A stretch of DNA of 64,000 nt from an uncultured Collinsella sp. (GTDB taxonomy: Bacteria > Actinomycetota > Coriobacteriia > Coriobacteriales > Coriobacteriaceae). The first letter of the stretch is position 1. Each line of letters starts with the position of its first letter. The notes below the pieces were generated by a model, which was not told the DNA's origin, did no database searches, and saw only the letters and a list, made by a program, of their open reading frames with translations. The position numbers and the translations under genes are program-made. The DNA is taken from positions 1 to 64,000 of the forward strand of contig URRB01000012.1 in assembly GCA_900550195.1 (NCBI GenBank), written 5' to 3'. Positions 8,884 through 17,649 of the stretch are shown in pieces.

Positions 8884-9092
8884 CCTGGGCACCAAGTTGA
8901 TTGCCAAAGAGCCCCGTCCTTAAAAGACTGCTCTCTGGGTTGCGGTGAGATGCGCAACAGAATCGTGCCATTTGGATAAATACGCTTGTGGTTTCTTTAA
9001 AGACACCTTAAACGCTGCTGAATATCTTTGGAAAGAAATGCCTGCTCGGTATCATGCTGCTCATATATAAACGGTGGCAGTCAGGAGACCAC

Positions 9093-10211
9093 GTGCGAAA
9101 CATCGCATCGTGGGACGAGTATGTGCCGCAGCATGGCAGCAGATATAAGACGAAGGGCACGTCTTCGCGTGGCCTTGCCGGCGCTCGCATCCGCGTGAGG
9201 AAGATTGCCGCTATTGGGATGCTAACGTCGGCGGTTATTATCCTCGGAATTACCGTTAAAACCTACGCCTCGGAGCGAACGGGGCGCCCAGATGCGTCAA
9301 CGGTACAGCTGCAAAACGAGAAGGTTTCAAAGTCCAAAGCGTCGGTAGATCAAGCTCTGTCGACGGCAGATCTCAAGACGAGGCTTTCGAAGGCGGACTT
9401 CAACGATATCCCTTCGGGTGATACCGTTCGGACCTTCTCGTTGGTGGATAACAAGACTCCTGCCTTGGAGGATGAGAGCCTTGCCTTGCTCCAGGATGCC
9501 CTGTGTCGGGCGCAGGAGCTGGGCGATGTGGGTGTAGTGTTCTACGACCTATCGAGCGGTAGGGGCGTGACGTATAACGCCGATGTCGAGGTGTATGGAG
9601 CGAGCAGCTACAAAGCGCTGTATGCGCTCTATATTTGCGAGACGTTGATCGAATCGGGGCAGGTGTCGCTCGATGGGCCTTTAGCCACGTATGGTGGTTA
9701 CAGCATGGGCTGGCAGACGGTGCGCAACCTTATCGAGAATGCCGTCGTCAACTCAGACAACGATTCGTTTATCGCGTTACGCGCGGCGTTTGACCATGAT
9801 GGCTATGAGGATTGGATTGCCAATCTGGGTGTTGATGACGAAACGGCACTGAATCCGATGAGTGATTTTCCGACCTACTGCCCGCGCACTTCTGCGAGGT
9901 TATGGCGTGAGATGAGCGAGTATCTGAGCATGGATACCGAGACTTCACAGTGGTTGTCGGGCCTTCTGGCATCAACATCGCGCTCGTTTATTCGCGATGG
10001 CATTGCGGACGAGCAGGTTTTGGTGCGCAACAAGGCAGGCTGGATTAGCGAGGATGGTTACTACTCGACATGCGATGCGGGCCTTATCGACATCGATGGC
10101 TGTACCTATGTCATGGGTATCATGACATCGATGCCGTGGAGCGACCGCTCGAGCGAGGTTACGGCCGCGATTGCAAAGGCTCTGTTTGATACGCGAGCTG
10201 CACTGGCTTAG
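9093..10211 (+). CDS. Membrane-anchored beta-lactamase-like serine hydrolase
   Basis: 372-residue class A beta-lactamase/DD-peptidase fold protein. One membrane segment lies at about residues 38-55 (IAAIGMLTSAVIILGITVK), after a cytoplasmic, Arg-rich start; the catalytic domain would be outside. The nucleophile motif SxxK is Ser171-Ser-Tyr-Lys174, followed by NSDNDSF (SDN motif) and NKAGWI in place of the KTG triad. I start at the GTG 9093 because AGGAG at 9083-9087 sits before it; the ATG at 9054 lacks a good site. Could be a peptidoglycan-active enzyme or a lactamase; resistance activity cannot be inferred. Confidence 0.8.
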   Translation: MRNIASWDEYVPQHGSRYKTKGTSSRGLAGARIRVRKIAAIGMLTSAVIILGITVKTYASERTGRPDASTVQLQNEKVSKSKASVDQALSTADLKTRLSKADFNDIPSGDTVRTFSLVDNKTPALEDESLALLQDALCRAQELGDVGVVFYDLSSGRGVTYNADVEVYGASSYKALYALYICETLIESGQVSLDGPLATYGGYSMGWQTVRNLIENAVVNSDNDSFIALRAAFDHDGYEDWIANLGVDDETALNPMSDFPTYCPRTSARLWREMSEYLSMDTETSQWLSGLLASTSRSFIRDGIADEQVLVRNKAGWISEDGYYSTCDAGLIDIDGCTYVMGIMTSMPWSDRSSEVTAAIAKALFDTRAALA

Positions 10212-10218
10212 CGTGTTC

Positions 10219-10235
10219 GTTTGACGAGGTCAAAC
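10219..10235. promoter_or_regulatory. GTTTGAC-3-GTCAAAC palindrome before mtnN
   Basis: Perfect 7-3-7 palindrome. It contains TTGACG (10221-10226), which with TACCAT (10246-10251, spacing 19) could form a promoter. Candidate operator for the nucleosidase gene. Confidence 0.45.
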
Positions 10236-10289
10236 AAAATGCTGGTACCATACCGTGGTTGAGAATTTCGAATAGGTTTGGGGAATGGC

Positions 10290-11030
10290 ATGGCTACCAT
10301 TGCGATTATCGGTGCGCTCGAAAAAGAGATCATGCAGATTAAGGAAGAGCTGAGCGACGTTTGCGAGGCACGGGAGGCAGGCTTGACCGTTGTGAGCGGT
10401 GAGCTCGACGGCCTGACAGTTGTCGCCACAACGGCGGGCATGGGCACGGTGAACGCCGCCGCTGCAACACAGCACCTCATTAGCAAGTATGCTCCGCAGG
10501 CTGTTGTGTTTTCGGGCATTGCGGGCGGTTTGAACCCCAAGCTCCATATCGACGACGTGGTCATTGGCAAACGCCTACGCTATCTGGATACCGATACCGC
10601 GCTTATCGCCGAGTCCGCACCGGGGCTCGAGGAGTTTGGCTCGACGCCCGCGCTGGTCGATATTGCCGCCGAAGTGCTTGCTGAGCGTGGGTTTGTTGAC
10701 GCTTCGACAAATGCAGTCGCTTCGAATGAGGGCACCAAGCAGTTCCTGGTCGGCACGATTGCCACGGGTAACCGCTTTGTGACGGGCGCCACCATGCGCA
10801 ACGACGCTATCGAGGCGACGCATGCCGATTGTGTCGGCATGGAGGGCGCGGCAATTGCCCATGTCGCAACCAAAAATGGTGTCGATTGCCTGGTGTTGCG
10901 CGCTATCAGCGATAATTGTGACGAGGCGTACGATGCAATTTGCGAGCGCGAGTTCGATCTGTTCGAGTACGCGCGTGTCGCAAGTGACATCACGCTCGAT
11001 ATCGTCCGCCGCATTGCCGCTGCGCAATAG
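10290..11030 (+). CDS. mtnN: 5'-methylthioadenosine/S-adenosylhomocysteine nucleosidase
   Basis: 246-residue phosphorylase/nucleosidase of the MTAN family. It removes adenine from methylthioadenosine and S-adenosylhomocysteine, recycling by-products of methylation, polyamine and radical SAM chemistry. Visible motifs: GALEKE with the catalytic Glu near the N-terminus, FSGIAGGLNP, the substrate-binding VGMEGAAIAHV, and RAISDN with the catalytic Asp. I start at 10290 behind GGGGA; a TTG at 10278 is in frame but unlikely. It stands alone, 38 bases before engB, and the two may be cotranscribed. Confidence 0.93.
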   Translation: MATIAIIGALEKEIMQIKEELSDVCEAREAGLTVVSGELDGLTVVATTAGMGTVNAAAATQHLISKYAPQAVVFSGIAGGLNPKLHIDDVVIGKRLRYLDTDTALIAESAPGLEEFGSTPALVDIAAEVLAERGFVDASTNAVASNEGTKQFLVGTIATGNRFVTGATMRNDAIEATHADCVGMEGAAIAHVATKNGVDCLVLRAISDNCDEAYDAICEREFDLFEYARVASDITLDIVRRIAAAQ

Positions 11031-11068
11031 CGCGTCTATTTGTAAGAACCTACGACCAAGGAGTGTCC

Positions 11069-11659
11069 ATGGCCGATTCCATTAACTATCAGCTTGCCAA
11101 GTTCGTCGCCAGCTACGGCAAGGTTTCGCAGATCCCCGAGTCCACCTGCCCCGAGGTGAGCTTTGTCGGCCGCTCCAACGTGGGCAAGTCGTCCATCATG
11201 AACAAGCTCTTTGGCCGCAAGAACCTGGTGAAGGTTTCGAGTACGCCGGGCAAGACGAGCAACATCAACTTCTTCGAGGCCGACGACGTGCACTTTGTGG
11301 ACCTGCCAGGCTACGGTTTCGCCCGCCGTTCCAAGGCCGAGCGCGACCGTTGGGCCGAGCTCATTGGCGACTTCTTCGACTCCGAGCGCAGCTTTAACCT
11401 GGTTGTGTCGCTGGTGGACATTCGCCACGACCCCAGTAAACTCGACCATGACATGATCGACTACCTGCAGGGCAACGAGTTCAACTTTATCGTCTGCCTC
11501 ACCAAGGCCGACAAACTCAGCCGCACCCAGCAGGCCCGCCAGGCAGCAGCCATCAAAAAGCAGCTCAACGTCCCGGCCGAGAACGTGATCATCACAAGCT
11601 CCCAGACCGGTACCGGCATCGACGAACTCAAAAAGCGCATCGCCGAGGCCTGCCTCTAG
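11069..11659 (+). CDS. engB: Ribosome biogenesis GTPase EngB/YsxC
   Basis: 196-residue small GTPase needed for assembly of the large ribosomal subunit. G1 is GRSNVGKSS, G3 is DLPGYGFARR and G4 is TKAD; length and motif spacing are normal for the family. The start at 11069 follows AAGGAG at 11058-11063; a GTG at 11063 lies inside that site. No lon or clp gene precedes it as in many Firmicutes. Confidence 0.93.
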   Translation: MADSINYQLAKFVASYGKVSQIPESTCPEVSFVGRSNVGKSSIMNKLFGRKNLVKVSSTPGKTSNINFFEADDVHFVDLPGYGFARRSKAERDRWAELIGDFFDSERSFNLVVSLVDIRHDPSKLDHDMIDYLQGNEFNFIVCLTKADKLSRTQQARQAAAIKKQLNVPAENVIITSSQTGTGIDELKKRIAEACL

Positions 11660-11689
11660 TCAGGGTTAAACCGTCAAAAGCCCCCGTTC

Positions 11690-11739
11690 ATATCACCCCA
11701 GTGATAGTTATTGGTAAACTATCACTGGGGTGATATTTT
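11690..11739 (+). promoter_or_regulatory. Double-palindrome operator/promoter of TA-like pair
   Basis: Perfect 20-bp inverted repeat: 11690-11709 with 11717-11736, 7-base loop. Each arm is itself a palindrome of the form TATCAC-N4-GTGATA, so this is two operators facing each other. TTGGTA (11711-11716) and TATTTT (11734-11739) with 17 bases between them could be the promoter, overlapped by the right operator. Because T-residues follow, it may also end engB transcripts. Confidence 0.75.
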
Positions 11740-11752
11740 TTAGGAGGTCGAT

Positions 11753-12436
11753 ATGGAGCTTTGGCACGGGTCGGAGGTTGTTGTCGAGCATCCATCGTTG
11801 GATAAATGCAGGCAATTCAATGACTATGGGCGCGGGTTTTATTGCACACCGCATGAGGAAATGGCAATGGAGTGGGCATGTCGGACCGAGTCTGATGGCA
11901 TTGCCAATCGATATGAGCTTGATTTAGATGGCCTTGCGATTTTGGATTTGGAATCAGGTGAGTTCTCGATTCTCAACTGGCTTGCAATTCTGGCGAATAA
12001 CAGAGAGTTCAATGTTTCAACGCCAGTAGCACGCGAGGGGCTTCGTTATCTGCTGGATAACTGCCTGATTGATATTTCTCCCTATGACGTTATTCGAGGC
12101 TATCGTGCAGACGATTCCTATTTCTCGTTTGCAAGACAGTTTGTCAACGGCATGATCTCGCTCAGACAATTGCAGCGCATTATGTTTTTGGGGGATTTGG
12201 GCATTCAATATGCGCTTATGAGTGAGCGTGCGTTCTCGGCGATTAAGTTCCGCGATTGGAAGCAGGCTTCGGGAGCTGAGTTTTATCCCAAACGATTTGA
12301 GCGAGAACAGAACGCTCGACGAAAGTACCTGGATACGGTAAACGGATTTGACTCTGATGGTGTCGACATTAGGGATTTGATGGCAGGGAGGGTTGATTTA
12401 AATGATCCAAGAGTTAACGGATCGTGGGCCGAGTAG
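11753..12436 (+). CDS. DUF3990-family protein, probable toxin (ADP-ribosyltransferase-like)
   Basis: 227 residues with an N-terminal DUF3990-type domain: LWHGS at residue 3, then DYGRGFYCTPHEEMAMEWA. From memory this family belongs to the ADP-ribosyltransferase clan, where the HG and GxGFY motifs form the NAD pocket; this is recall plus motif reading, not a search result. The ribosome binding site AGGAGG (11742-11747) is strong. The gene overlaps the next, XRE-containing gene by 35 bases and is AT-richer than its surroundings. Together with the palindromic operator this suggests a toxin followed by its antitoxin, probably horizontally acquired. Target unknown. Confidence 0.7.
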   Translation: MELWHGSEVVVEHPSLDKCRQFNDYGRGFYCTPHEEMAMEWACRTESDGIANRYELDLDGLAILDLESGEFSILNWLAILANNREFNVSTPVAREGLRYLLDNCLIDISPYDVIRGYRADDSYFSFARQFVNGMISLRQLQRIMFLGDLGIQYALMSERAFSAIKFRDWKQASGAEFYPKRFEREQNARRKYLDTVNGFDSDGVDIRDLMAGRVDLNDPRVNGSWAE

Positions 12437-13100
12437 GACATATCCCGTCTATTACCTTGAGGACGCAATGAACAACCTCGGGGATTGCTTCGACTATGCC
12501 GTTAACGATTACGGAGCAGAAGGATCGGAAGTTGCTGAACTCTTTTGCCTGAGCGGCGTAGCTCGCGAGTTCGAACGCGGCAACGCATGGGTAGTGTCGG
12601 GAAAGTCGGGCGTTGAACTATTTGTGCTTATCGCCGAAAGGTCGGGCTATCAATCAAGGCCGATGCCAAATCGAACCTACCGATTCGAAAAGACACCGGA
12701 ATATTGGACAGGCTGGATATTGGCATACCTTCAGTGGCGCCTAGGAGAGTCTTTCGAAGATTTGCTGCATGTCGTTCCATTCGATGTGCTACGCAGTCTG
12801 TACTACCCCTGGCACGAAGCCTCGGAGGAACGCGTGGCTCGCCTCGTCTGCGATATGGCGAAAAAAGCGTCCAGGCAAACCAAGCTTGCGTTAGCAAGAA
12901 AGAGGCTCAAGAAAACCCAACAAGATCTGGCATACGAATCGGATGTGTCACTCCGCTCAATCCAAATGTACGAGCAGCGCCAGAGAAACATCAATGAAGC
13001 TTCGGTAACAAGCGTAAGAGCCATAGCAAAAGCCCTCCACTGCAACATCGAAGACCTCCTAGAACCAGTCTTCGAATACAAAGAAACCAGCGCAGCGTAA
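12402..13100 (+). CDS. XRE-domain protein, probable antitoxin/autorepressor
   Basis: 232 residues. The C-terminal 65 or so are a clear XRE helix-turn-helix (ARKRLKKTQQDLAYESDVSL, then IAKALHCNIEDLLEP). The first 160 residues are not a domain I can name with certainty; they contain MNNLGDCFDYA and VSGKSGVELFVLIAE, as in small proteins found beside DUF3990 genes. The start at 12402 lies inside the upstream gene behind GGGAGGG. The likely role is to neutralise the upstream protein and to bind the TATCAC-N4-GTGATA sites. DNA-binding and neutralising parts on one chain is typical of such antitoxins. Confidence 0.68.
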   Translation: MIQELTDRGPSRTYPVYYLEDAMNNLGDCFDYAVNDYGAEGSEVAELFCLSGVAREFERGNAWVVSGKSGVELFVLIAERSGYQSRPMPNRTYRFEKTPEYWTGWILAYLQWRLGESFEDLLHVVPFDVLRSLYYPWHEASEERVARLVCDMAKKASRQTKLALARKRLKKTQQDLAYESDVSLRSIQMYEQRQRNINEASVTSVRAIAKALHCNIEDLLEPVFEYKETSAA

Positions 13101-13236
13101 ACCAAGCGCACAGGCGAAGCCTGTCACTAGTAAGTGCCCCTACCTAGCAAGAGCCCCTACCAATAAAAAGCAACTATCAGCCCGGCGCTTTTACAGAGTG
13201 TAGGTCCCTGTAGCCGCCGCCAGCGAAGTGAACGTA

Positions 13237-13361
13237 GGGGAGGCCAGGGGCTTTGCCCCCAAATCTTTCCGCAGGACGGCAGGACCCCCGCCGCACGAAG
13301 TGCGCAGCGGGGGTCCTGCCATGTCCGAGGACGATTTGGGGGCAAAGCCCCTGGCCTCCCC
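13237..13361. repeat. Nested giant hairpin, family 1 copy A
   Basis: Outer stem: 29 perfectly paired bases (13237-13265 with 13333-13361). Internal loop: TTTCCGCAGGAC (13266-13277) opposite ATGTCCGAGGAC (13321-13332). Inner stem: 14 perfect bp (13278-13291 with 13307-13320) capped by CGCACgaaGTGCG. It lies between the convergent 3' ends of the XRE gene and thrB; the rest of 13101-13382 shows no gene. Copy B at 24.8 kb has the same two loop 12-mers but unrelated arms. Confidence 0.9.
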
Positions 13362-13382
13362 GGCGAGTATACGGGACGGCGA

Positions 13383-14264
13383 CTACAGGTATTCGATCTG
13401 GGCGCCCTCGGTGTCGCACGTCAGAATGTGCGTATCACACTTAGGGAACTGCTCGCGCAGCTTGACCTGCAGGAACTTTGCCACGATGGTATCGTCGGTC
13501 ACAGCCATAAGGGTCGAGCCCGAGCCGCTAATCCAGATGGTCTTAGCGCCGCCGTTAAGGCAGGTGTCGCGCACGGCGTTGTAGTCGGGAATCAGGCGGC
13601 GACGATAGGGCTCCTGGATGCGGTCGTCATTGGCGGCGGCAATCAGGTCGAGGTCACCAGTCTCCAAGCCGCGCGTCATACCGGCGATGCGGCCCATCTG
13701 CCACACGGCGGTGGAGAGCGGAATCTCCTGCGGCACGACCTTGCGCGCCTCGCTCGTGTGTACCTCGTAGGGCGGGATCACGGTAATAAAACGCAGGCGA
13801 TCGCTCACCTCGTAGCGCAGGCACTGGGGGAGCGAATCGGTCGGCGTAAAGGAGCAGACGGCGCCGCCCAGGATGGCGGGGGCGACGTTATCAGGATGGC
13901 CCTCGACTTCGGTGGCAATGCGAACCAGCTCGGCGCGGTCGACGGTGTGGCCTGTCAGTGCGGCGGCCGCCATAATGCCGGCGACAACGCAGGTGGAGCT
14001 GGAACCCAGGCCGCGAGCGACGGGCACATCGGTTTGAATGTCGATGGCAACGGGAAAAGCCGGCTCGCCCCATGCAGCCAGTGCATCGACAAAGCTCACG
14101 TAGACCAGGTTGTTCTCGTTTTGGAATTCCTCGGGGCAGCCCGTGATGGTGAGTTTGTCGGCGCGCTCGAAGGTGAAGTGCGAGTAGAGGCTGACGGCCA
14201 TGCCGAGGGTGTCGTAGCCGATGCCTAGGTTGGCGCTGGTTGCTGGGACGGTGATTTTGATCAT
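13383..14264 (-). CDS. thrB: Homoserine kinase
   Basis: 293-residue GHMP-family kinase that phosphorylates homoserine with ATP, the step before threonine synthase. The ATP-binding GHMP motif is PVARGLGSSST; MIKITVPATSANLGIGYDTL at the start is typical. The start at 14264 has AGGAGG just upstream; an in-frame extension to 14336 lies within a repeat element. It follows thrC on the same strand, but a terminator and a large hairpin stand between them, so the two may be expressed separately. Homoserine dehydrogenase is not in the window. Confidence 0.94.
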   Translation of the reverse strand: MIKITVPATSANLGIGYDTLGMAVSLYSHFTFERADKLTITGCPEEFQNENNLVYVSFVDALAAWGEPAFPVAIDIQTDVPVARGLGSSSTCVVAGIMAAAALTGHTVDRAELVRIATEVEGHPDNVAPAILGGAVCSFTPTDSLPQCLRYEVSDRLRFITVIPPYEVHTSEARKVVPQEIPLSTAVWQMGRIAGMTRGLETGDLDLIAAANDDRIQEPYRRRLIPDYNAVRDTCLNGGAKTIWISGSGSTLMAVTDDTIVAKFLQVKLREQFPKCDTHILTCDTEGAQIEYL

Positions 14265-14278
14265 GTGGGTCCTCCTGG

Positions 14279-14390
14279 GCGGGTCTGACCGTTTAGTTCG
14301 CTGCTCGGGCAGTCCTGGCTCGCTCGGAAAGCACATTAAGTGCTTTCCGGCTCGTGCGGAACTCGCGACGAACTAAACGGCCAGACCCGC
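14279..14390. repeat. Nested hairpin, family 1 copy D (looser member)
   Basis: Outer stem of 22 bases with one mismatch (14279-14300 with 14369-14390); inner stem CGGAAAGCAC/GTGCTTTCCG (14325-14334 with 14340-14349). Internal loops are longer than in copies A-C (24 and 19 bases) but hold GCTCGGGCAG and CGTGCGGAAC, which resemble the conserved loop words of the family read in the orientation of copy C. It lies just upstream of thrB. Confidence 0.65.
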
Positions 14391-14420
14391 TCGCATGCTC
14401 GTCATCATCCCGAAAGCTAA

Positions 14421-14453
14421 ATAAAAAGAAGGTGCGCCGGCTTTCGCCGGCGC
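14421..14453 (-). terminator. Intrinsic terminator of thrC
   Basis: On the minus strand GCGCCGGC-GAAA-GCCGGCGC (14453-14434) is followed by a T-rich run (14430-14421). Confidence 0.9.
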
Positions 14454-14465
14454 TTAATAAGGGGT

Positions 14466-15983
14466 TTAGTTGGTAGCCATCTTTTTTGCTGCAGACTCGA
14501 CGTAGCTTGCCATCTCATCGACGTCGCAGACGTCTTCGAAGCGGACGGGTTTGGACTCGAGTTCGGCGAGCTGTGCCGGGGCGACCGTGTTGGTTGCCTG
14601 CTCGAGCACGTGCATGGCCTCAAAGTCGTCCTCGGGAACGTCGAGCCTCAGGGCGTCGCAGCAGGCGCGCGGGAACTTGTAGGGGCTGGCGGTCGAAAGC
14701 AGCACGCGGGCCTTCGCGCCCTCGGCGGGGGCGACCTTTTCAAAGACGTGATAGCCGCAAGCGGTGTGCGGGTCGATCACATAGCCGTTTGCATCCCAGC
14801 AGTTCTTGATGGCAGCGCGGACCTCGTCCTCGCTGGCCCAGCCGCAGCCAAACACACTCTGGATCTTGGCCAGCAGCTCGGCGGGCACCTCATAGCGACC
14901 AGTCTGTGCCAGCTGCTCCATAAGGCCGGCAACGAGTTCGCAGTCGCCATCGGACAGGAAATAAAGCATACGCTCCAGGTTGGAGCTAATAAGGATGTCC
15001 ATCGACGGCGAGATGGTCGTGAAGAACGGGCGGTTACGGTCGTAAACGCCGGTGGTCAGGAAGTCAGCGAGCACGTTGTTCTTGTCGCTGGCCACGACGA
15101 GTTTGGCGACGGGCAGACCCATGCGCTTGGCATAGTAGCCGGCCAGGATGTCGCCAAAGTTGCCGGTCGGTACGCAGAACTCCACGGCACCGCCGGCCTC
15201 GATGGCGCCGGCGCGCAGCAGCTGCGCATAAGCGGCAAAGTAGTAGACGACCTGCGGCACCAGACGGCCGACGTTGATGGAGTTGGCGCTCGAAAGCACC
15301 GTGCCGGCGGCCTCAAGACGCTCGGCAAGCTCCTTATCGGCAAAGATGCGCTTGACGGCACTCTGGGCATCGTCAAAGTTGCCGCGGATGCCGCAGACGG
15401 CGACGTTGTCGCCCTCCTGCGTGGACATCTGCAGATTCTGCACGCGGCTGACTTTGCCTTCGGGATAAAAGACGGTAATGCCCGTGCCCGGAGCGTCGGC
15501 AAAACCAGCGAGTGCGGCCTTGCCGGTGTCGCCCGACGTGGCGGTGACGATCATGATGCGCTCGGCGCCGCCGTCCTTGGCGGAAGTGCGGGCCATCAAG
15601 CGGGGGAGCATCTGCAGGGCGACGTCCTTAAAGGCACTCGTGGGGCCGCCAAAGAGCTCCATCACATAGGTCTGAGGGGCGTCAGCGCCCGGCGCAGCGT
15701 CGAGTTTGACGAGCGGCGTAACCTCTTCACTCGCGAACGTGCCGCGATATGCCTCGTCGACACACGCCGAAATTTCTTCGGCCGTGTAATCATTCAGTAA
15801 CATTCCCAACACATCTTGAGCGATTTCAAAGTACGATTTATCTGCAAGCGAGCTGATATCGACCTGCTGGGTGCCGAGCTCGTCCGAGACAAACAGACCC
15901 CCGTCGGGAGCGATGCCGGTGCGGATTGCCACCTTACTTGAGCACGATAAAGTGCGTCCTCGTGTACTATGATAAGTTCCCAT
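14466..15983 (-). CDS. thrC: Threonine synthase
   Basis: 505-residue pyridoxal-phosphate enzyme that converts phosphohomoserine to threonine. The cofactor Lys is in GPTSAFKDVALQ; later come TATSGDTGKAAL and PTGNFGDILAGYYAKRMG, both typical. The start at 15983 (MGTYHSTRG) follows GAGGAGCAG; a longer start at 16028 is poorly supported. It is divergent from aspartokinase, with about 100 bases between them as a shared control region. I saw no threonine-rich leader peptide or T-box in that space. Confidence 0.94.
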   Translation of the reverse strand: MGTYHSTRGRTLSCSSKVAIRTGIAPDGGLFVSDELGTQQVDISSLADKSYFEIAQDVLGMLLNDYTAEEISACVDEAYRGTFASEEVTPLVKLDAAPGADAPQTYVMELFGGPTSAFKDVALQMLPRLMARTSAKDGGAERIMIVTATSGDTGKAALAGFADAPGTGITVFYPEGKVSRVQNLQMSTQEGDNVAVCGIRGNFDDAQSAVKRIFADKELAERLEAAGTVLSSANSINVGRLVPQVVYYFAAYAQLLRAGAIEAGGAVEFCVPTGNFGDILAGYYAKRMGLPVAKLVVASDKNNVLADFLTTGVYDRNRPFFTTISPSMDILISSNLERMLYFLSDGDCELVAGLMEQLAQTGRYEVPAELLAKIQSVFGCGWASEDEVRAAIKNCWDANGYVIDPHTACGYHVFEKVAPAEGAKARVLLSTASPYKFPRACCDALRLDVPEDDFEAMHVLEQATNTVAPAQLAELESKPVRFEDVCDVDEMASYVESAAKKMATN

Positions 15984-16087
15984 ATAACACTGCTCCTCGG
16001 ATGCCTTGGTCCCAATCGGTGAAACCATGGTATCAGAGCGTGCAAAATAGGTTCGCAGAGGCTTTTTAGAAAGGTAACCTCCAGCCC

Positions 16088-17476
16088 ATGATTAAGATTG
16101 CCAAGTTTGGCGGCTCCTCGGTCGCCGACGCCGAACACTTCAAGAAGATCAAGGCCATCGTCGATGCCGACCCTGCCCGCCGTTTTGTGGTGGTTTCTGC
16201 CTGCGGTCGCCGCTTTAAGGGCGATACCAAGGTGACCGACCTGCTCTACTTGGTTAACGCGCACGTTAAGTATCACGTGTCGTGCGAGGAACTGCTCGAG
16301 GACATTGGCCAGCGCTATTTTGATATCGCTGACGAGCTGGAGCTCACCTATCCCATCCGTGAGGAGTTCGCGGCCTTTGCCGAGCGCGCCCGCTCGGGCG
16401 GCTACTCCACCGAGGAGCTCGTGAGCCGCGGCGAGTACTTCACCGCTCGCCTGATGGCCGAGTACCTGGGTCTGCCGTTCCTGGACGCCGCGACGGTTGT
16501 GGCGTTCCATCACGACGGTACGCTCAGCATGAATCGCACCTCCGAGCTGGTGCAGGAGTATGGCCAGCAGGGCGGCTTCGTTATGCCTGGCTTCTACGGC
16601 GCGACGCGCGAGGGCCAGATCAAGCTGCTCGATCGAGGCGGTGGCGATATCTCGGGCTCGATCTTGGCCAAGTGCCTGGGCGCCGACCTGTACGAGAACT
16701 GGACCGACGTCTCGGGCTTCTATTCTGCCGATCCGCGTATTGTTCCCGAGGCTCAGCCCATTGCGCGCGTTACCTACGAGGAGCTGCGCGAGCTTTCGTA
16801 CATGGGCGCAAGCGTCCTGCACGAGGAGGCCGTGTTCCCCGTGCGCGAGGCGGGTATTCCGCTGGTCATCAAGAACACCAATGCGCCGCAGGACCCCGGT
16901 ACCATCATTAGCGAGACGGCTGATGAGGGCGAGGCGGAGCCCATCATTACCGGCGTGACCGGCAAGCGCGGCTTTGTCGCCATCAACGTTGCCCGCGACC
17001 GCACCAAGCCCCGCGTTGGCTTTATGCGCCGTGCGCTTTCGGTGTTCGAACGCTATGACGTTTCCGTCGAGCACATGCCCACCGGTGTCGACCGTTTTGG
17101 CGCCGTGGTGCAGGAGCAGGACGTGCACGATTCGCTGTACTCGCTCGTTGGTGACATTCAGCAGGAGGTCGAGCCGCTCGAGATCGAGGTTGTCGAGGGT
17201 CTGGCGCTCATCGCGACCGTCGGCCGTAACCTGCGCGGTCGTGCAGGCATCTCGGGCCACCTGTTTGGCATGCTTGGCCAGGCCGGCGTGAGCGTGCGCA
17301 TGATTTCGCAGAGCTGTGACGAGATCAATATCATTATCGGTGTCGAGGAGAAGGACTTCGACCTTGCGATTCGGACCATTTACCGTGCCTTCTCCGATGA
17401 GAACGGCATTGTGAAGGTCTCCGATCTGGAGGCTCCCGCGCCGGCCGATCCCACCCTGGCCGCGCTCAAAAAGTAG
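16088..17476 (+). CDS. lysC: Aspartate kinase
   Basis: 462-residue monofunctional aspartokinase, the first step of the aspartate family pathway. The kinase domain begins MIKIAKFGGSSVADAEHF and contains GGGDISGSILAKCLGADLYENWTDV (a conserved aspartokinase segment). Two ACT domains fill the C-terminal third (LIATVGRNLRGRAGISG onward), so feedback inhibition by lysine or threonine is expected. Divergent from thrC; asd follows 173 bases later. Confidence 0.94.
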   Translation: MIKIAKFGGSSVADAEHFKKIKAIVDADPARRFVVVSACGRRFKGDTKVTDLLYLVNAHVKYHVSCEELLEDIGQRYFDIADELELTYPIREEFAAFAERARSGGYSTEELVSRGEYFTARLMAEYLGLPFLDAATVVAFHHDGTLSMNRTSELVQEYGQQGGFVMPGFYGATREGQIKLLDRGGGDISGSILAKCLGADLYENWTDVSGFYSADPRIVPEAQPIARVTYEELRELSYMGASVLHEEAVFPVREAGIPLVIKNTNAPQDPGTIISETADEGEAEPIITGVTGKRGFVAINVARDRTKPRVGFMRRALSVFERYDVSVEHMPTGVDRFGAVVQEQDVHDSLYSLVGDIQQEVEPLEIEVVEGLALIATVGRNLRGRAGISGHLFGMLGQAGVSVRMISQSCDEINIIIGVEEKDFDLAIRTIYRAFSDENGIVKVSDLEAPAPADPTLAALKK

Positions 17477-17486
17477 CGACTGCTCG

Positions 17487-17518
17487 GTAGATTTTTGGGT
17501 CATGTCTCAAAAATCTAC
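17487..17518. repeat. Perfect 11-bp inverted repeat between lysC and asd
   Basis: GTAGATTTTTG (17487-17497) and CAAAAATCTAC (17508-17518) around GGTCATGTCT. No T-run follows. Could reduce read-through from lysC. Confidence 0.65.
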
Positions 17519-17649
17519 GGCGGGGCGTTTCGTTTCGGTTTCGTTTCGACGGGGCGGGTTTCATGCCCGCCCTGTTCTTGTATAAACTGGCAACAATAAT
17601 CGGCCTGCTCGGCGTGCGGGCAAAAGCCACAACCTTTAAAGGGGGAAGC

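Noticed and set aside
15984..16087. T-box, leader peptide or riboswitch between thrC and lysC
   Set aside because: The gap is about 100 bases with no Thr/Ile-rich short frame and no visible conserved leader structure.
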